Shown here one piece after another: positions 10,096 through 21,525 of a stretch of 64,000 bases of DNA. A model generated the notes under the pieces. It ran no database searches and was not told where the DNA came from. It saw only the letters and a list, made by a program, of their open reading frames with translations. Numbering within the stretch: position 1 is the first letter of the stretch; each line of letters opens with the position of its first letter. The stretch is from Timema cristinae. Lineage: Eukaryota; Arthropoda; Insecta; Phasmatodea; Timematidae. The translations under genes were made by a program, and so were the position numbers. The stretch lies in assembly GCA_039000515.1 (NCBI GenBank), contig JBCFYV010009882.1, forward strand, positions 54,487,846 to 54,551,845, given 5' to 3'.

Positions 10096-11159
10096 ACACT
10101 CCGCTTTAAAACGAAAATATAGTTTTTCAACGTGTTTAAAAGTATACCGACCACTCCCACGTAAATGCGTTTTTGGTATGGATGCTTTTTTATAATCAGT
10201 ATCTAGCTACCTGCACCAGTGGTCATACAGTCAAAATGTCAGAATTTTCTAGTTAGGGCTTTCCATCGGTGGGTGGAAGTTGGGTTCGAATCCATGCTTG
10301 GGCTTTCTGATGATAGGTCGCGAGGTTGGAAATCTAATACCTGCTGAGGCGTTGAGGTCATAATCCCGATAGGGTGCATGAGGCTGATTTTCCCCTCTCC
10401 CTTAGTGCAAATGCGACTGCACTTAACAACGTAAAGGGGTTGTTCCCCGGATGAGTAGTAAGACGCGGTTCTAACTACCGATACAATTAACATCTTGGCT
10501 ATTAGCAGGGAGGTAGGGGGGATTGAATACAGGTCGAGCGTATCGCTTCTGGTTACCCGCTCAGCCTTCACACAAGTGCAGGTACATTTTATAATTCACA
10601 CAGCTCTGATATTACTTATGAATTTATGTAGTTCTATATTATTTCGTCAAAATATAGTTGCAAACATTAAATTCAAGTTGCTCAATTCAATATTACTTAT
10701 GAGTTAATGTAAGAGTTATATGTTATTTTGAAAAATAAAGATGAGAACATTAAATGATTTTGTCTGTTGTTATAAGTGGCTCAAGGGATAAAACAGTTGG
10801 TTCTGTATTTCACTTTATCCTTGGTTATCAATCTACCGTCACAATTAATAAATAAAAATGTATTTTATAATAAATTTTGTATACATGCATGATAGCCTTA
10901 TGGTCTAAGACGTTACTATTGTGTTATACTAGTTGGCCGATGATAGAGTGATCGACGTTTCATTCTCATTTTGAGATTGTTTTTCTCACTCCATGCAAAT
11001 GCAGGATCACATTCTACCTGCTCTAGGAAAATCTAGTAGACCAGCAAAAAACCCATTTGTCACTATCGCAAATTGAGGGTGCACTTGGAAAGAAGTCTCT
11101 GATTGGACGACCATTCTAACAGGCATTAGCTGTGCAATCTCACTTCCACCCCCCACCCC
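10096..11159. other. Repeat-derived non-coding stretch
   Basis: Holds tRNA-like fragments: GTTCGAATCCATGC near 10284 and a family B-like CTTATGGTCTAAGACGTTACT at 10892. A tail-like TAGTAAGACGCGGTTCT stands at 10448 and an AT-rich block at 10590-10880. No gene was recognised. Confidence 0.4.
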
Positions 11160-11300
11160 CTATACGAAAGAAATTGGGATTCGAATCCCGGTGTGCACGC
11201 TGTCTAAATTTCAACTTCATTTAATTCTGGCGGGGATGTTAAAATCGAATCCTTGCCGTGTAAATTGTTGGTAGTGCTCCATCCGGAACATTTCTTAATC
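11160..11300 (+). repeat. Repeat D, copy 4 (partial)
   Basis: GGATTCGAATCCCGGTG box B at about 11168, then CTGTCTAAATTTCAACTTCA and TTCTGGCGGGGATGTTAAAA, matching the start of repeat D before it diverges. Confidence 0.45.
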
Positions 11301-11900
11301 ATCTCTACCACACAACAAGACGTTTAGCAAGATAGGGTGCGTGTAACCTCATCTAGTTATGGCAGCGGAGGTCGGAGTTTAATCTCCTTGTAAGTGTACT
11401 GTCACTAGTATCCCTCTCCAGCGCCGGAACATTTCTACCTCCCTCCTCCAAAAAATTCTGTTCATGGCTGATACCTACATCCACGAATGTCAACGGACGA
11501 TACCATACAAACAATTTTAGTAGACTTTTGTGGTGGGGGATATTGGCCCCTAACTGAGGATTTCGAGGCCCCTGATTGTGGATAATCATAGTTGTGTTAA
11601 CGCTCTCTAGTTGCGGTAAAAACTCGTTACCACATATTTTGGGGAGGGGTTTGCGACTTCGGGAAACCCCATTGCCTGGGTAAAGGGGGAGGGAAGTGAA
11701 ATGGGTCTTACGGCCGGGAACCATTCCTCTCACCCTTCGCTTAACAGTCGTCAGGTGAGGTTCCTGCTGCCTGTTCCCTCCCTAGTCAACAATGCCGAGG
11801 GAGGAACTCCCGATGCCGTGGACTACACTCCAATAAATAAAATAAACTCCCACACAAATAAATTAATAAAACACTATAAATGAAATAAACTCCAACGCCC
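11301..11900. other. Unassigned GC-richer block
   Basis: This stretch is less AT-rich than its surroundings and has a leftward open frame of 126 codons (11733-11353). I could not connect that frame to any protein family, and the strand opposite is open too. It may be a decayed element. Nothing supports a functional gene. Confidence 0.3.
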
Positions 11901-12690
11901 GTTCGAATCCTACCGAATCCCACTAGGTAGTTATATATATAAATTTTAAACCAAATTGTTCAAATATTTTTCAACAAAAATCAAATTTAAAAAATTATGT
12001 TTTAATAAATCACAATAGAATTATGTTTAGTTTTTAGAAATAAAATCTTATTTTTATTTATATTAAAAACTGTCACCATATACAAATTTAGATTCCAATC
12101 TTTAAGGTCAATTTAAAAAAATATAAAAAAATTCTGTGATCTACCCTTAAATATCATTTTATCTTAGAAAAATAAGCCTAGATTATTATTGATCATGTAA
12201 AATAGTCTCACATTACCAATTTTGAAAAATTTCGTTTAAGCTATGTTTAGAAAAAGTCTATTTTTACAAGAATCAGTCATCCTTTATAGAAACCCAAGTT
12301 GCACCAAATCACTAAAACAATTTTTTTAATATTCAATTAAAAAAAAAGTCATCTGTACACTAATCTTAAACGAATCTCCCCTCATAAATCACGTATACAG
12401 TTTTATTTGTTATGTAGAACCTTCTAAGATATATATTTTAAACAAAATCGTTATAGCTATTTTTAAAATATTTCGAAAACTTTCTAAAATCACTCTTTGG
12501 TAAACCACTTCTTAACTAGTTTTCACCAAAAAACAAGCATACAGTGTTATTTGTAAAGTTACCTAATAGATATCACTTTTAAATAAACTCTTAAGAGTCA
12601 TTTTCTAAAAACTTGTAATTAAAAAAATAATTCATGGATAAACTACCCTTAATCTGATGGCTAGGTATACACCAGACACCAAATTTAATG
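11901..12690. repeat. Modular AT-rich repeat related to 24.2-25.1 kb
   Basis: Modules end in CTACCCTTAA-like strings near 12141, 12365, 12507 and 12640. Between them are AAAATTTT/ATTTTTCAA-rich stretches. The final AAACTACCCTTAATCTGATG has a close match near 24808, and both are followed by TATAC sequence. Type of element unknown. Confidence 0.4.
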
Positions 12691-13091
12691 CTGTTTCATA
12701 CGAGAGGTATTTTGTCCTCCGATGTTTTTGTCAGGCAAATTTTATCCGCTGAGATACATTGGTTCAAATGGGAGATAAAAAAAAGTCGCGCGGTAAAATT
12801 CCCATGCCATTGGTCTATAACAGCCACTTGTATCCTACACCACGTCAAAATCACAACTGAAAGTAGGAAACAATCGGTATTTTCCCGCTCGTCTGAAAGC
12901 AACTTTTATTCGCGAGATCATTTCTGACGTTGCTTTCAGATGAGATGGAAAATACAATGGTGAACATTTACTTCACAACTGAGAAGTCTTTCTATGGGAA
13001 AAGTGCTTTCAAGTTTTTTCAAACTAAGAGACAAGATACTCTGAATTTTGGAGATGAATCGTGTGTATGCATGTGGAATGTCGTTTACTTA

Positions 13092-13143
13092 GGCCCTCCG
13101 CACACGGGTCGACTGTTTTGCAACGCGAGTTTCAAACCGGTTG
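13092..13143. repeat. Left terminal inverted repeat of Harbinger
   Basis: 52 bp matching the right end with a single G/A difference near position 34. It contains GTCGAC and AAACCGGTT palindromes. Confidence 0.95.
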
Positions 13144-13411
13144 TACATGCAACTGTTTGGTGACCTTTCACGTGTAGGGGAGTGGGGAGCCGCACATGGG
13201 TCGACAAAAACGGGACCGGTTTGAAATCAGTTTCCAACTGGTCACTTGCGATCGTGCTTGCAGGTCGCGAAACAGTTTCAGTTGCACGGTTGCATGTTGT
13301 GAAATTGTTGAAGACGTGTTATTCCAGCATTGTTATAGCGTATATTCTTATTATAGCGTTGTTATAGCGTATATTATTGACATTTTGAAGTGTTGTTGGT
13401 CAACATTCGAA

Positions 13412-15282
13412 ATGAATGATCAAACGTGGAATATAAAATTCGTTGAAGAGGTGGAAAAGCGTGAAGTGCTATATAATTATAAGCTTCCTGGGTACTCCAG
13501 GAAAGACATCACTGAAAAAGCATGGCAAGAGGTGGCGGCCGAAGTACAAATTACAGGTATGTAGTGGTATTTATTTTATTTATTATTTTTGTTAGGTATT
13601 AATTTAACAACATTTAACAACATACACCACTAATATTGTTAATAGATAATATTAATTAATAATATTATTCCTTATTTCTTGTACAGTGTATTTCCATTGC
13701 CAGGGTACAGATGCACGAGAAGAAAGAAAATAGTTTGCCAAATAATTCCTTAAAGTAGCCGCCGAAGAACCTTCATGTATTACAAGTTGTCTTGTCATGT
13801 TGATAGCTACTCCCGCAATCTCGTTATCTTCTCCCGTAGCTGGTGGCCTGTAATCAATCCCCTCTCGTTTACGTACATAGTTATGGAGGACGCAAGCAGC
13901 TTTTACAATGTCATTCACTGTTCCTGCTTTTCGACATCGTATGGGCCCATTTAATACCGCAAACTTTTCTGCTGCCATTCCAAAGGCACATTCAATTGTT
14001 TTCCTTCCACGGCTCAATCTGTAATTGAAAATCCTTTTCACATTGTCAAAGGTTCTTTTTACATTGGGCCTCATTAAATTGCGTGACAATGGGAACGCTT
14101 CATCTCCCACAAAGTAGTAAGGAAATGGACGGTTTGTTTCATCGTATCTCAACGGGGAAGGCAAAGGTATGTCAAAACCCCCATGGGCCATCCATAATTT
14201 CATTGCACTGGCGTTGAAAATACCTCCATCACTGTTTCTTCCAGCGTAACCTGGTTCGATCATTGTGAAAAGTCCATCTGCATCACAGCACGCAATTAGT
14301 ACGGTAGAATGGTATAACTTGTAATTGTAATTTTGAGAACCAGTGTTTGGAAATTTCTCTATTCGGATGTGCTTCCCATCCACAGCCCCAATGCAGTTTG
14401 GAAGGTTCCATATCATCTCAAAACGATCAGCAATTATTTTCCATTGATCTCCTGCCGGTGTAGGCATATATATTTCATTCAATACGTCCCAGATTATTTT
14501 AGTAGTATCTTTAACAATAGATCCGAGTGTGGTCTCCCCTCTTGCAAAATATAAAGAAAGTGACACAAATGTGCATCCTGTTGCCAAGTACCAGTAAAAA
14601 ATTAAATAAATCTAACAAAAATGAAAAACATAAATAAAGATTATTTTTATTTTAGTGTTACTGTATTTTAACATAATGTGTAACTGTATTCGTTTCATTG
14701 ATTTCAGCGGCTGAGTGCAAAGAGAAATGGCGTAATCTTCGTACATTTTTCTCACGTAAACTGAAGCCTCCGCCAAGTGGATCCGGAAGAAAGAAAAAGG
14801 CATACTATTTGGCAGATGCCATGCAGTTTTGTGTGCCATTCATAAAAGCGTTGGCTCCTCCCTCATCCGGAAATTTGCTACAAATACCACAGCATGAAAC
14901 GACAGAAGAAATATTTGAAAATTTAGAAAGATGTGATGATGAGAGTGGCTCTCTTGAAGATTCATCAGACATGGTGCAATCCTCACAAGCATCATCGCCA
15001 CCACCACCTATGATACAAGCACCATCCACCTTCCCCCCAGCATCACCTGAGGGAACAGTACTGCCTCAACCAAATCGATCTAAAAAAAGCCTGAATGTCA
15101 GAAATAAATCGGCGGTGGACGCAGATAAATGTGTGGCTGAGTATTTCAAAGCCAAAAAAGCAAGACTAGAAACAACTGCTAACGTAGAAGCTACTAGCTC
15201 TCACAAAATTGGAAGGAAAGAGGCTCTCAAAATGTTTTTACTGAGCTTGATGCCTGAAATAGAAGAATTTACTGATTCTTAA
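13412..15282 (+). CDS. Harbinger MADF/BESS-type DNA-binding accessory protein, two exons
   Basis: Exon 1 is 13412-13556 (ATG at 13412, donor ACAG/GTATGT). Exon 2 is 14708-15282 (acceptor GATTTCAG, stop TAA). Together they make 720 nt, or 239 residues, with no break. The N-terminus VEEVEKREVLYNYKLPGYSR, then CKEKWRNLRTFFSRKLK, is a MADF (Myb/SANT-like) domain. The middle is Ser/Pro-rich. The C-terminus LKMFLLSLMPEIEEF looks like a BESS protein-interaction motif. In Harbinger elements such a protein typically binds the terminal repeats and helps the transposase. The intron contains exon 2 of the opposite-strand transposase. The frame looks intact. Confidence 0.85.
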
Positions 15283-15979
15283 ATTAAACTTTTCAAGCGC
15301 AAAATTTTCAGCGTTATTGATGAGATATCAACCCCATCACTGCTCAACTCTTCATCATTTATCACAATTGACTCACCACAGTCGGATTCAACGCATACCT
15401 CTGGCATTTCGCATACCTCCGAACCTTCACATACCACAGCAATTTCTCCGGTTTCAGAATCATTACAGGAACAAGCATCGCCAACACACCAGTTTTATAC
15501 AGACTTTGCAGGGTCTATCAACTCCAACTATTATAAAATGTGAAAATTTTACTTCAACTACATTCCTTAAGATATGAACAGAGATGTAGCTTTCTTAATT
15601 TTTTACTGTAATTTTTATTTCTTTAAATTAGACTTTTGTAATTCTGTGTTTGAACCAAAATAATGAGTAATAAATAAAACTTACCTCAAAGTTATTAATA
15701 TTCTTTCTTCTGCAGTCACACACTCATATTTGTGTCCATCTTCTGTATGGTAGGAGCAACCATCTTTACCAATTTCAGGTAAGAATCTATGGACATTCTG
15801 TAAAATGCTATAAACTTGGTGTCTGTTTTATTTAATTGTTCTGCTGCAACGAACAGCCTGCACTTGATATTTCTCTCTATATAAGGATGGCGCCAATATT
15901 CCCTTCGTACTGCTCTTCGTAGTCTGCGGTATTGATAATAGTCAACTATGTCTTCTTCATCTGAACTACTACTTGACAT
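13652..15979 (-). pseudogene. Harbinger DDE transposase (DDE_Tnp_4 type), two exons, apparently damaged
   Basis: Exon 1 is 15979-15685 (ATG 15979; donor TTTGAG/GTAAG). Exon 2 is about 14591-13652. The catalytic triad is visible: CIGAVDGKHIRI (Asp), YFVGDEAFPLSRNLMRP (Asp), RKTIECAFGMAAEKF (Glu), then AACVLHNYVRK. Two faults are inferred. Exon 1 changes frame near 15718-15724, where one base seems missing after DTNM. At the expected exon 2 acceptor TG replaces AG (14593-14592) before the YLATG codons. The exon 2 frame itself is open for over 300 codons. The intron holds MADF exon 2 on the other strand. Splicing to a cryptic AG cannot be excluded. Confidence 0.85.
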
Positions 15980-16143
15980 GTTGCCAAAATTAGCTTCAAG
16001 AATTTATACTAAACGTGTTTCAATCGCAACACTCTATATTACTATGGTCTATGAAACTGTCGACTGATTCAGACTCAGTCGCGTTCGTGTGCGGACGAAG
16101 AACATCAATCGATTGCAAACCAGTTGCACAATAATCTGATGTG

Positions 16144-16195
16144 CAACCGGTTTGAAACTCGTGTTGCAAAACAGTCGACCCGTGTGCGGAGGGCC
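16144..16195. repeat. Right terminal inverted repeat of Harbinger
   Basis: Reverse complement of the left end, beginning CAACCGGTTTGAAACTC and ending TGTGCGGAGGGCC; followed by the duplicated TTA. Confidence 0.95.
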
Positions 16196-16219
16196 TTACA
16201 GTCTCAGGGTGGCTACAGA

Positions 16220-16314
16220 CAGGGAAAACCGGGAATAGTCAGGGAATTTTGCTAGGTCAGGGAAAACCGGGAAAAGTCAGGGAATTAACTTAAAATTACT
16301 GACAACTCAGGGAA
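16220..16314 (+). repeat. Five CAGGGAA direct repeats at the hAT left end
   Basis: Copies at 16220, 16240, 16258, 16278 and 16308, spaced about 20 bp. Two more lie near the right end at 20127 and 20169 in the same orientation. Subterminal repeats of hAT elements are known transposase-binding sites; that role is inferred here. Confidence 0.8.
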
Positions 16315-17047
16315 TTTATCGACTGCAATAGATACAAAATGCAAATGCCAAGAGATGGTGTTCTAACATTAGTTGTTTACTGTATTGGCGCAAATATTCC
16401 TACAAAGCTCTATTTTGTAGCAAGCCATCTAGTGAGCCCGTCTAATAATAGACTGAAGTCGGAACTGAACAAAGAAAGAGTGAGTGTAACTAGCGGGTGC
16501 AGGCAGAACTGATGTGTGAGCGAAAGAGAAGTAGGGATGGTTCTTGACCTTGATAATTTGATGACGTCACTCATACGAACATAGGAGAATCTAGAACTAG
16601 ATTTCGAGTCTTTGTCATACGCATGAGCAGTACTGGAATACAACTCGTTTAATACATCTTACGCATGCGCAAGTATTGAAAAATAGATATATTAATTCCA
16701 ATTTTAAAACTACTATTCCTGGATTTCCTAACAGATAACGATTATTTTAGTTCAAAAGAGGACGTAAAAACTGATACAATTTCATTTAATTTTTACTAGA
16801 TTTTTGTTAAAATGTTAACGTGACTGAAAAAACAGTTTGCCGAAGTGATGTTCCATTTCCTTCATTTCTAATCGTAACGACGCAGTTTTTAAAAGTGATA
16901 ATGCTCCTTAGTTCATGCTGTGCTGCCTTAACTTCCATTTTCGCTCTTTCTTCCACGTGTTTTTTAACTGAGACATTCAAATCAAACCCTTTGATTTAAA
17001 AGTTATACCTTTTTTCAGCTTCTAGGCGCGTGTGTGTACTGAAGACA

Positions 17048-19614
17048 ATGTCGAAATATAAAAAAACATGTTTCAATGAATCGTGGTTATTAGATTCGAA
17101 GTTTGAGTGGGTTAGGCCAGCAAAAGATAACTACTCTGCCGTGTGTAATTTGTGTAATTCAAAGTTCACATTAAGCAACATGGGTAGACGTGCTCTGACA
17201 AGTCACGCTCTAGGCAAAAAACATCAAGCTGCCACATTGAATAAAACGCAGAGTTATTCAATGACTGCTTTTTTAAAAGGAAATTCTTCCAATTCCACCA
17301 TTACAACTTCTGCCCAGTCAGTTGCTGTGAATGTCATCTCGCCATTACTATTACCACCACTATCTTCAGAGTCAAAAAAAATGAGGTAGGCCTACTTAAG
17401 TTTTATTTATTTGTGTATTTTCTGCTGGTGGAGGACAAATTATGTTTTATGCAAGCTAAAGGGAAATTAGAATTATTATTAATCTTAAATAAAATGTTGG
17501 GTATAGTAAATAGGTGGACTATTTGGATACAGCCATAAGTTAAGTTATTTTCAATTACACCAATTTACCCAGGCTTCATCTACAACTACAATATTGTTAC
17601 AATATTAGATATAATAAATAGGCAGGTTAGTATATAATATTTTTTTTCGCTTTATAGGGTGTGACTGAGATCGTGTCTACAGCTGTTGCTGTGAAGGAAA
17701 CCGGAAGACTGAGAAACTTTCTTGTGAACGATGATGTGACAAAATCTGAAATTATTTGGTGCTTGAATTTTATAATGTCACATACTTCATTGCTGGCAGC
17801 TGAAAAACGTGTTAATCTCTTTAAATTAATGTTTCCAGACAGTACAATTGCAAACAAAATGCAATTAGGAAGGGCCAAAATTGGTTACACAATCTTGTAT
17901 GATTTGGCCCCATACTTTCATGAAGACCTTGTAAAGATGTGCTTAGAGTGTCCAGAAATAGTGATTGGATTTGACGAGTCTCTAAACAAGGTTGCCCAAA
18001 AGGGTCAAATGGACATTATGGAACGCTTTTGGAATTTAAAAACAAATAAAGTCTCAACACGCTACTTCACATCTACCTTCCTCGGCCATGCGACAGCTGC
18101 TGACCTGTTAAAGGCTTTTTCAGATGCACTTCTATAATTGAAAAATGTCAAGCTGTTACAGGTGTCAATGGATGGACCTAATGTCAATCAAAAGTTCATT
18201 CGAGAGCTAAAATCCATTACTGATCCAGATAGTCCTACAATGCTAGATATCGGAAGTTGTGGCCTCCATAATCTCCATTGTGCTTTTAAAGCGGCAATAA
18301 ATTCAACCAATTGGAGGCTTGTTGAATTTCTTCGGGTTCTGTATAATTTACTAAAAAATGTTCCTGCACGTAGAGCAGATTATGTACATTATAGTGGCAG
18401 TGAACTCTATCCTAAAAAGTTCTGTGCAGTTAGGTGGTTGCAAAATATAGAAGTTGCTGAGCGAGCGGAAACTATTCTCCCCAATGTAGTCACATATGTA
18501 AATGAATCCATTGCAGCAAAGAAAGCACCCAATTGTCATAGCTTTCATATTATCTCAACTTCTGTGAAAGACAAGCTACTTGCACCCAAACTAACTTTTT
18601 TTCAGTCCGTTGCAATCATGGTAGAACCATTCCTCATTCAATTTCAATCAGATGCGCCTCTTGCACCCTTCTTGTATGAGGCTTTAATTTCTCTTATGAA
18701 ATCTCTAATGAAGAGATTTGTAAAAAGTGATAAGCTGGATGCTGCTAGGTCATTGCTTGAGTTAGACATTTTCAACGAAACCAACCTTTTAAATGCAAAG
18801 TATGTGGATCTTGGATATGCAACCAAGAGGGGCCATTAGAAAAACTAAAGGTGTATCAGAAAAGGAAATTCTGCTTTTTAGACAAGATTGTAAGACATGT
18901 CTACAGAAGCTATGTGCAAAGCTTCTTGAGCGTTCCCCTCTTAAATACAAACTAACCTAAGCCATATTGTTCTTGGACTCTGCTGTAGCTGTGCTCAAGT
19001 CGACACGTAGCGAGCGACTGAAGTCTACTTTGGAGATAGTGTTAGCAAATAATTGGATCACTGGCGTTGCAGCTGACCTTGTGGATCGCCAGTTCAATAG
19101 TGTGTGTAGCCAACCAGATTTTTTGGAAAAAATGATTGCTTTTTCAAAACAACATGATAGACTATACACATTATGGATGAGTATTCTTCCAAGTAATGAT
19201 GACAACCAGAAGTTGGTATCATTTCTCAAATTAATTCTCATTCTTTCTCATGGGAATGCCAGTTTGGAAAGAGGTTTTTCGATAAATCGAGAATGTATTG
19301 TGGAAAACCTAAATGAAGCTTCTCTCATTGCACAAAGGCAGATTTATGATTCAGTTAAAGCAATTGGTGGGATAGAGAAGATAGACATTACCAAGTCTTT
19401 GATACATTCTGTCCACAATGCTCGTTCAAGATATAAGGATAGTTTAGAACAAAAAATGAAGGACAAGCAGAATGGAGAGAAACAAGAGGGAGATAGGAAA
19501 CGTGCAGCGGTATTGCAAAAAGAACTCCAAGCTAAAAAACAGAAAATCTTGTCAGAGGCACAAAAACAAGCCGATATTTTACAAGAAGAAATAGAATCTT
19601 TGAAGAAGAAATAA
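17048..19614 (+). pseudogene. hAT-family transposase with N-terminal zinc finger, broken
   Basis: Exon 1 from ATG 17048 encodes CNLCNSKFTLSNMG...SHALGKKH, a C2H2/BED-like finger. It appears to end at the donor ATGAG/GTAGG (17386); the acceptor TTTATAG (17657) precedes the body, but the phases do not match. The body shows EIVIGFDESLNK and LLQVSMDGPNVNQK, the likely catalytic Asp motifs. The C-terminus HGNASLERGFSINRECIVEN is the hAT dimerisation/Glu region, followed by a charged coiled coil to 19614. Breaks: an in-frame TAA at 18135-18137, a frame change near 18832, and TAA at 18958-18960. It cannot make active protein. Confidence 0.85.
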
Positions 19615-19734
19615 ATGCAATTTCACAAATGTTAGTTTTTACAAATTAACTACTGTAAGTGCACACTTAATTAAAAATTATTTTATTTTTGGTGTTTTGT
19701 TAAACAATGGTGACAAAGTTCTAGCTAATGACTA

Positions 19735-20122
19735 TCTGTTTTGTATTTGTTTGTTCTAATACAATATTTGCACAGCGTCACATATAGTATCTAATACATT
19801 TAAAACTGAAAAACTTATTAAATTGTTTATTGTGTTTATGCCTCATATTTTTTAAAGTTAACCTAGGCTGAGGTAGCCTATTTGATTAATCTAATAATCA
19901 CCATTCATCAAGGTGAACTGGGGGAAAGTTATTTTCACATTCTCTATTTGCCTGTTTTTATACAATATTTGCACTGTGTCACAAATATTATCTAAAACAT
20001 TTAAAACTAAAAAACTTACTAAATGGTTATGTTTAAGCTTGGAATTTTTTAAAAGATAGGCATTTGTGAGTGATGTAATAAATGTAAAAATTGCCATTTA
20101 TCTAAATGAAGTGGGGGAAAAG
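19735..20122 (+). repeat. 200-bp tandem duplication in the hAT 3' region
   Basis: ATACAATATTTGCAC...GTCACA...CATTTAAAACT...AAAAACTTA at 19758-19818 recurs at 19959-20019. The trailing GTGAACTGGGGGAAAG near 19912 recurs as AATGAAGTGGGGGAAAAG near 20105. Non-coding. Confidence 0.75.
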
Positions 20123-20210
20123 AAGTCAGGGAAATTTGGACAAAAATTTCTGGAAAACCTGGAAAAGTCAGGGAATTTTATAATAGAAGTTCTGGAGCCA
20201 CACTGAGTCT

Positions 20211-21525
20211 TAACTATCCAGTTTGGCTTTGTGATTAAGCGTTTTAGTGGATAAATGTTAAGTGAAAAACAGGCTCAAAAAGTAACATCTTTATTTATAT
20301 ATGTGTAAAGTTGCCTTTAATTTTATTTTAATTTCTAGAGAAGAAATAGTTGTTATATAAATTAACTTTATTTTCTTTTATTAAGATGTAAATATTATTG
20401 AATCTTAATAAAACGACTGGCTTACACTTATATTGGTTATATTTTTTAAATAAAATCCTATAAAATAACCTTAATATCTGTTTGTAATACTTTTTAATAA
20501 ATAAGAGCAAGGAAAATTATTATATTGACCAGATATTAAGTGTGTCACATGGTAATATATTTGGTAAGATGGTGAAGAAGAGGGGGGGGGGATTGGTTTC
20601 AGTGGCTCGTAAAATGATTTCTAATAATTTAGTGGCACTAACTTAAAAAGGTCTCCCCCCCCCCCTCACCCCAGCATACAGTATTAATATAAACTTCTCT
20701 CATCCACTAGCTTCCCTGGATCCACCCCTAATTAGTGGTTACTCCTTTCTAACTTTTGAGCTAATTGATACGTTATTACAATAAAACATTAAATACATAT
20801 TAGTTTTCCCCCTTCCACCCAAGGATTAATCCAATTTATGTGTTGTGACTTTTGAATGCTTAGGTAAAAAAGAAAAATTGTTATGCACATTTAGCTATAG
20901 GCCTACCTATCAAAGTTAGGATGTATTTACTAAGTGTGCAGCAATCAACCCCACTAGTTATATCTGCGGTAACATATAATTTTTAAACAGGTTTACAAAA
21001 TCATTCAGTTTATTTTATTACAAAAAAATTGGTACCATCTGATTTTGGCTAAGCAAATGGGACTAACGAAAGAGAGGTTAAATATGAATTTAACCCACAT
21101 TTTACTTTGTAAAGTCTTTTATGGCCCTATTCTGGGTATTTGAAACTACTTGAAAATATGATAACAAAATATTATTTGGACCTATATCTGAGCTGACCTT
21201 TCCCATAACCATGAATTATTCTACTATTCATATAAAATAAAATTCGTACAACTTAAAGTCATTAAAACTAATACAATACTTTGTTAACATTTTATTTTAA
21301 TTGGACTTGAAAGTATAGTATTGGAAGTGAACCCATGGACTATGTTGTGTAAAGTAATTTATCTTGGTCCAGTATAATTCTGGACTTTATGTAAACGTGA
21401 GTGTTAACATTATATTTCAAGGAATAACCATGTTTAAAGGAATAAAACCAAAGAAAATAAATAATTAATCTCTTTGTTTTTGCCAAATGTAAGTTTGATT
21501 TAAATTTGATACTCTTGTGTTTCAG
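20211..21525. other. Intron or upstream region of the SVWC gene
   Basis: AT-rich, no coding exon found. A G-run (20581-20592) and a C-run (20655-20667) lie 65 bp apart and could pair. TAGGCCTA-type words occur here as elsewhere in the window. It ends in a polypyrimidine tract and TTTCAG acceptor. Confidence 0.5.

Larger units (their letters stand above)
13092..16195. mobile_element. Complete PIF/Harbinger DNA transposon (3104 bp)
   Basis: The left end starts GGCCCTCCGCACACGGGTCG at 13092. The right end is its reverse complement, ending at 16195. The first 52 bp match with one difference, and similarity continues inward with shifted GTGCAACTGGTTTG blocks. It is flanked by TTA at 13089-13091 and 16196-16198, the 3-bp TWA-type duplication of this superfamily. 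Inside are a DDE transposase (- strand) and a MADF/BESS-type accessory protein (+ strand). Near-identical termini indicate a fairly recent insertion, although the transposase looks damaged. Confidence 0.95.
16205..20205 (+). mobile_element. hAT-like DNA transposon (4001 bp) with 5-bp duplication
   Basis: The left end CAGGGTGGCTACAGA and the reversed right end CAGTGTGGCTCCAGA form a short imperfect TIR. AGTCT stands immediately outside both ends (16200-16204 and 20206-20210). Five bases is shorter than the usual 8-bp hAT duplication, but 5-bp hAT lineages are known (hAT5 in Repbase usage). Inside is a broken hAT transposase read in the + direction. Direct CAGGGAA motifs cluster at both ends, and there is a 200-bp tandem duplication in the 3' part. 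Confidence 0.8.

Noticed and set aside
11353..11733. 126-codon leftward frame as a gene
   Set aside because: Sits among repeats, has no recognised motif or splice partner, and the opposite strand is open too.
12688..13163. Open frames left of the Harbinger element as SVWC upstream exons
   Set aside because: No signal peptide and no SVWC cysteine pattern; one frame crosses the transposon border at 13092.
15317..15577. 86-codon frame after the MADF stop
   Set aside because: Low-complexity His/Pro/Gln-rich translation in the MADF 3' untranslated region; no family resemblance.
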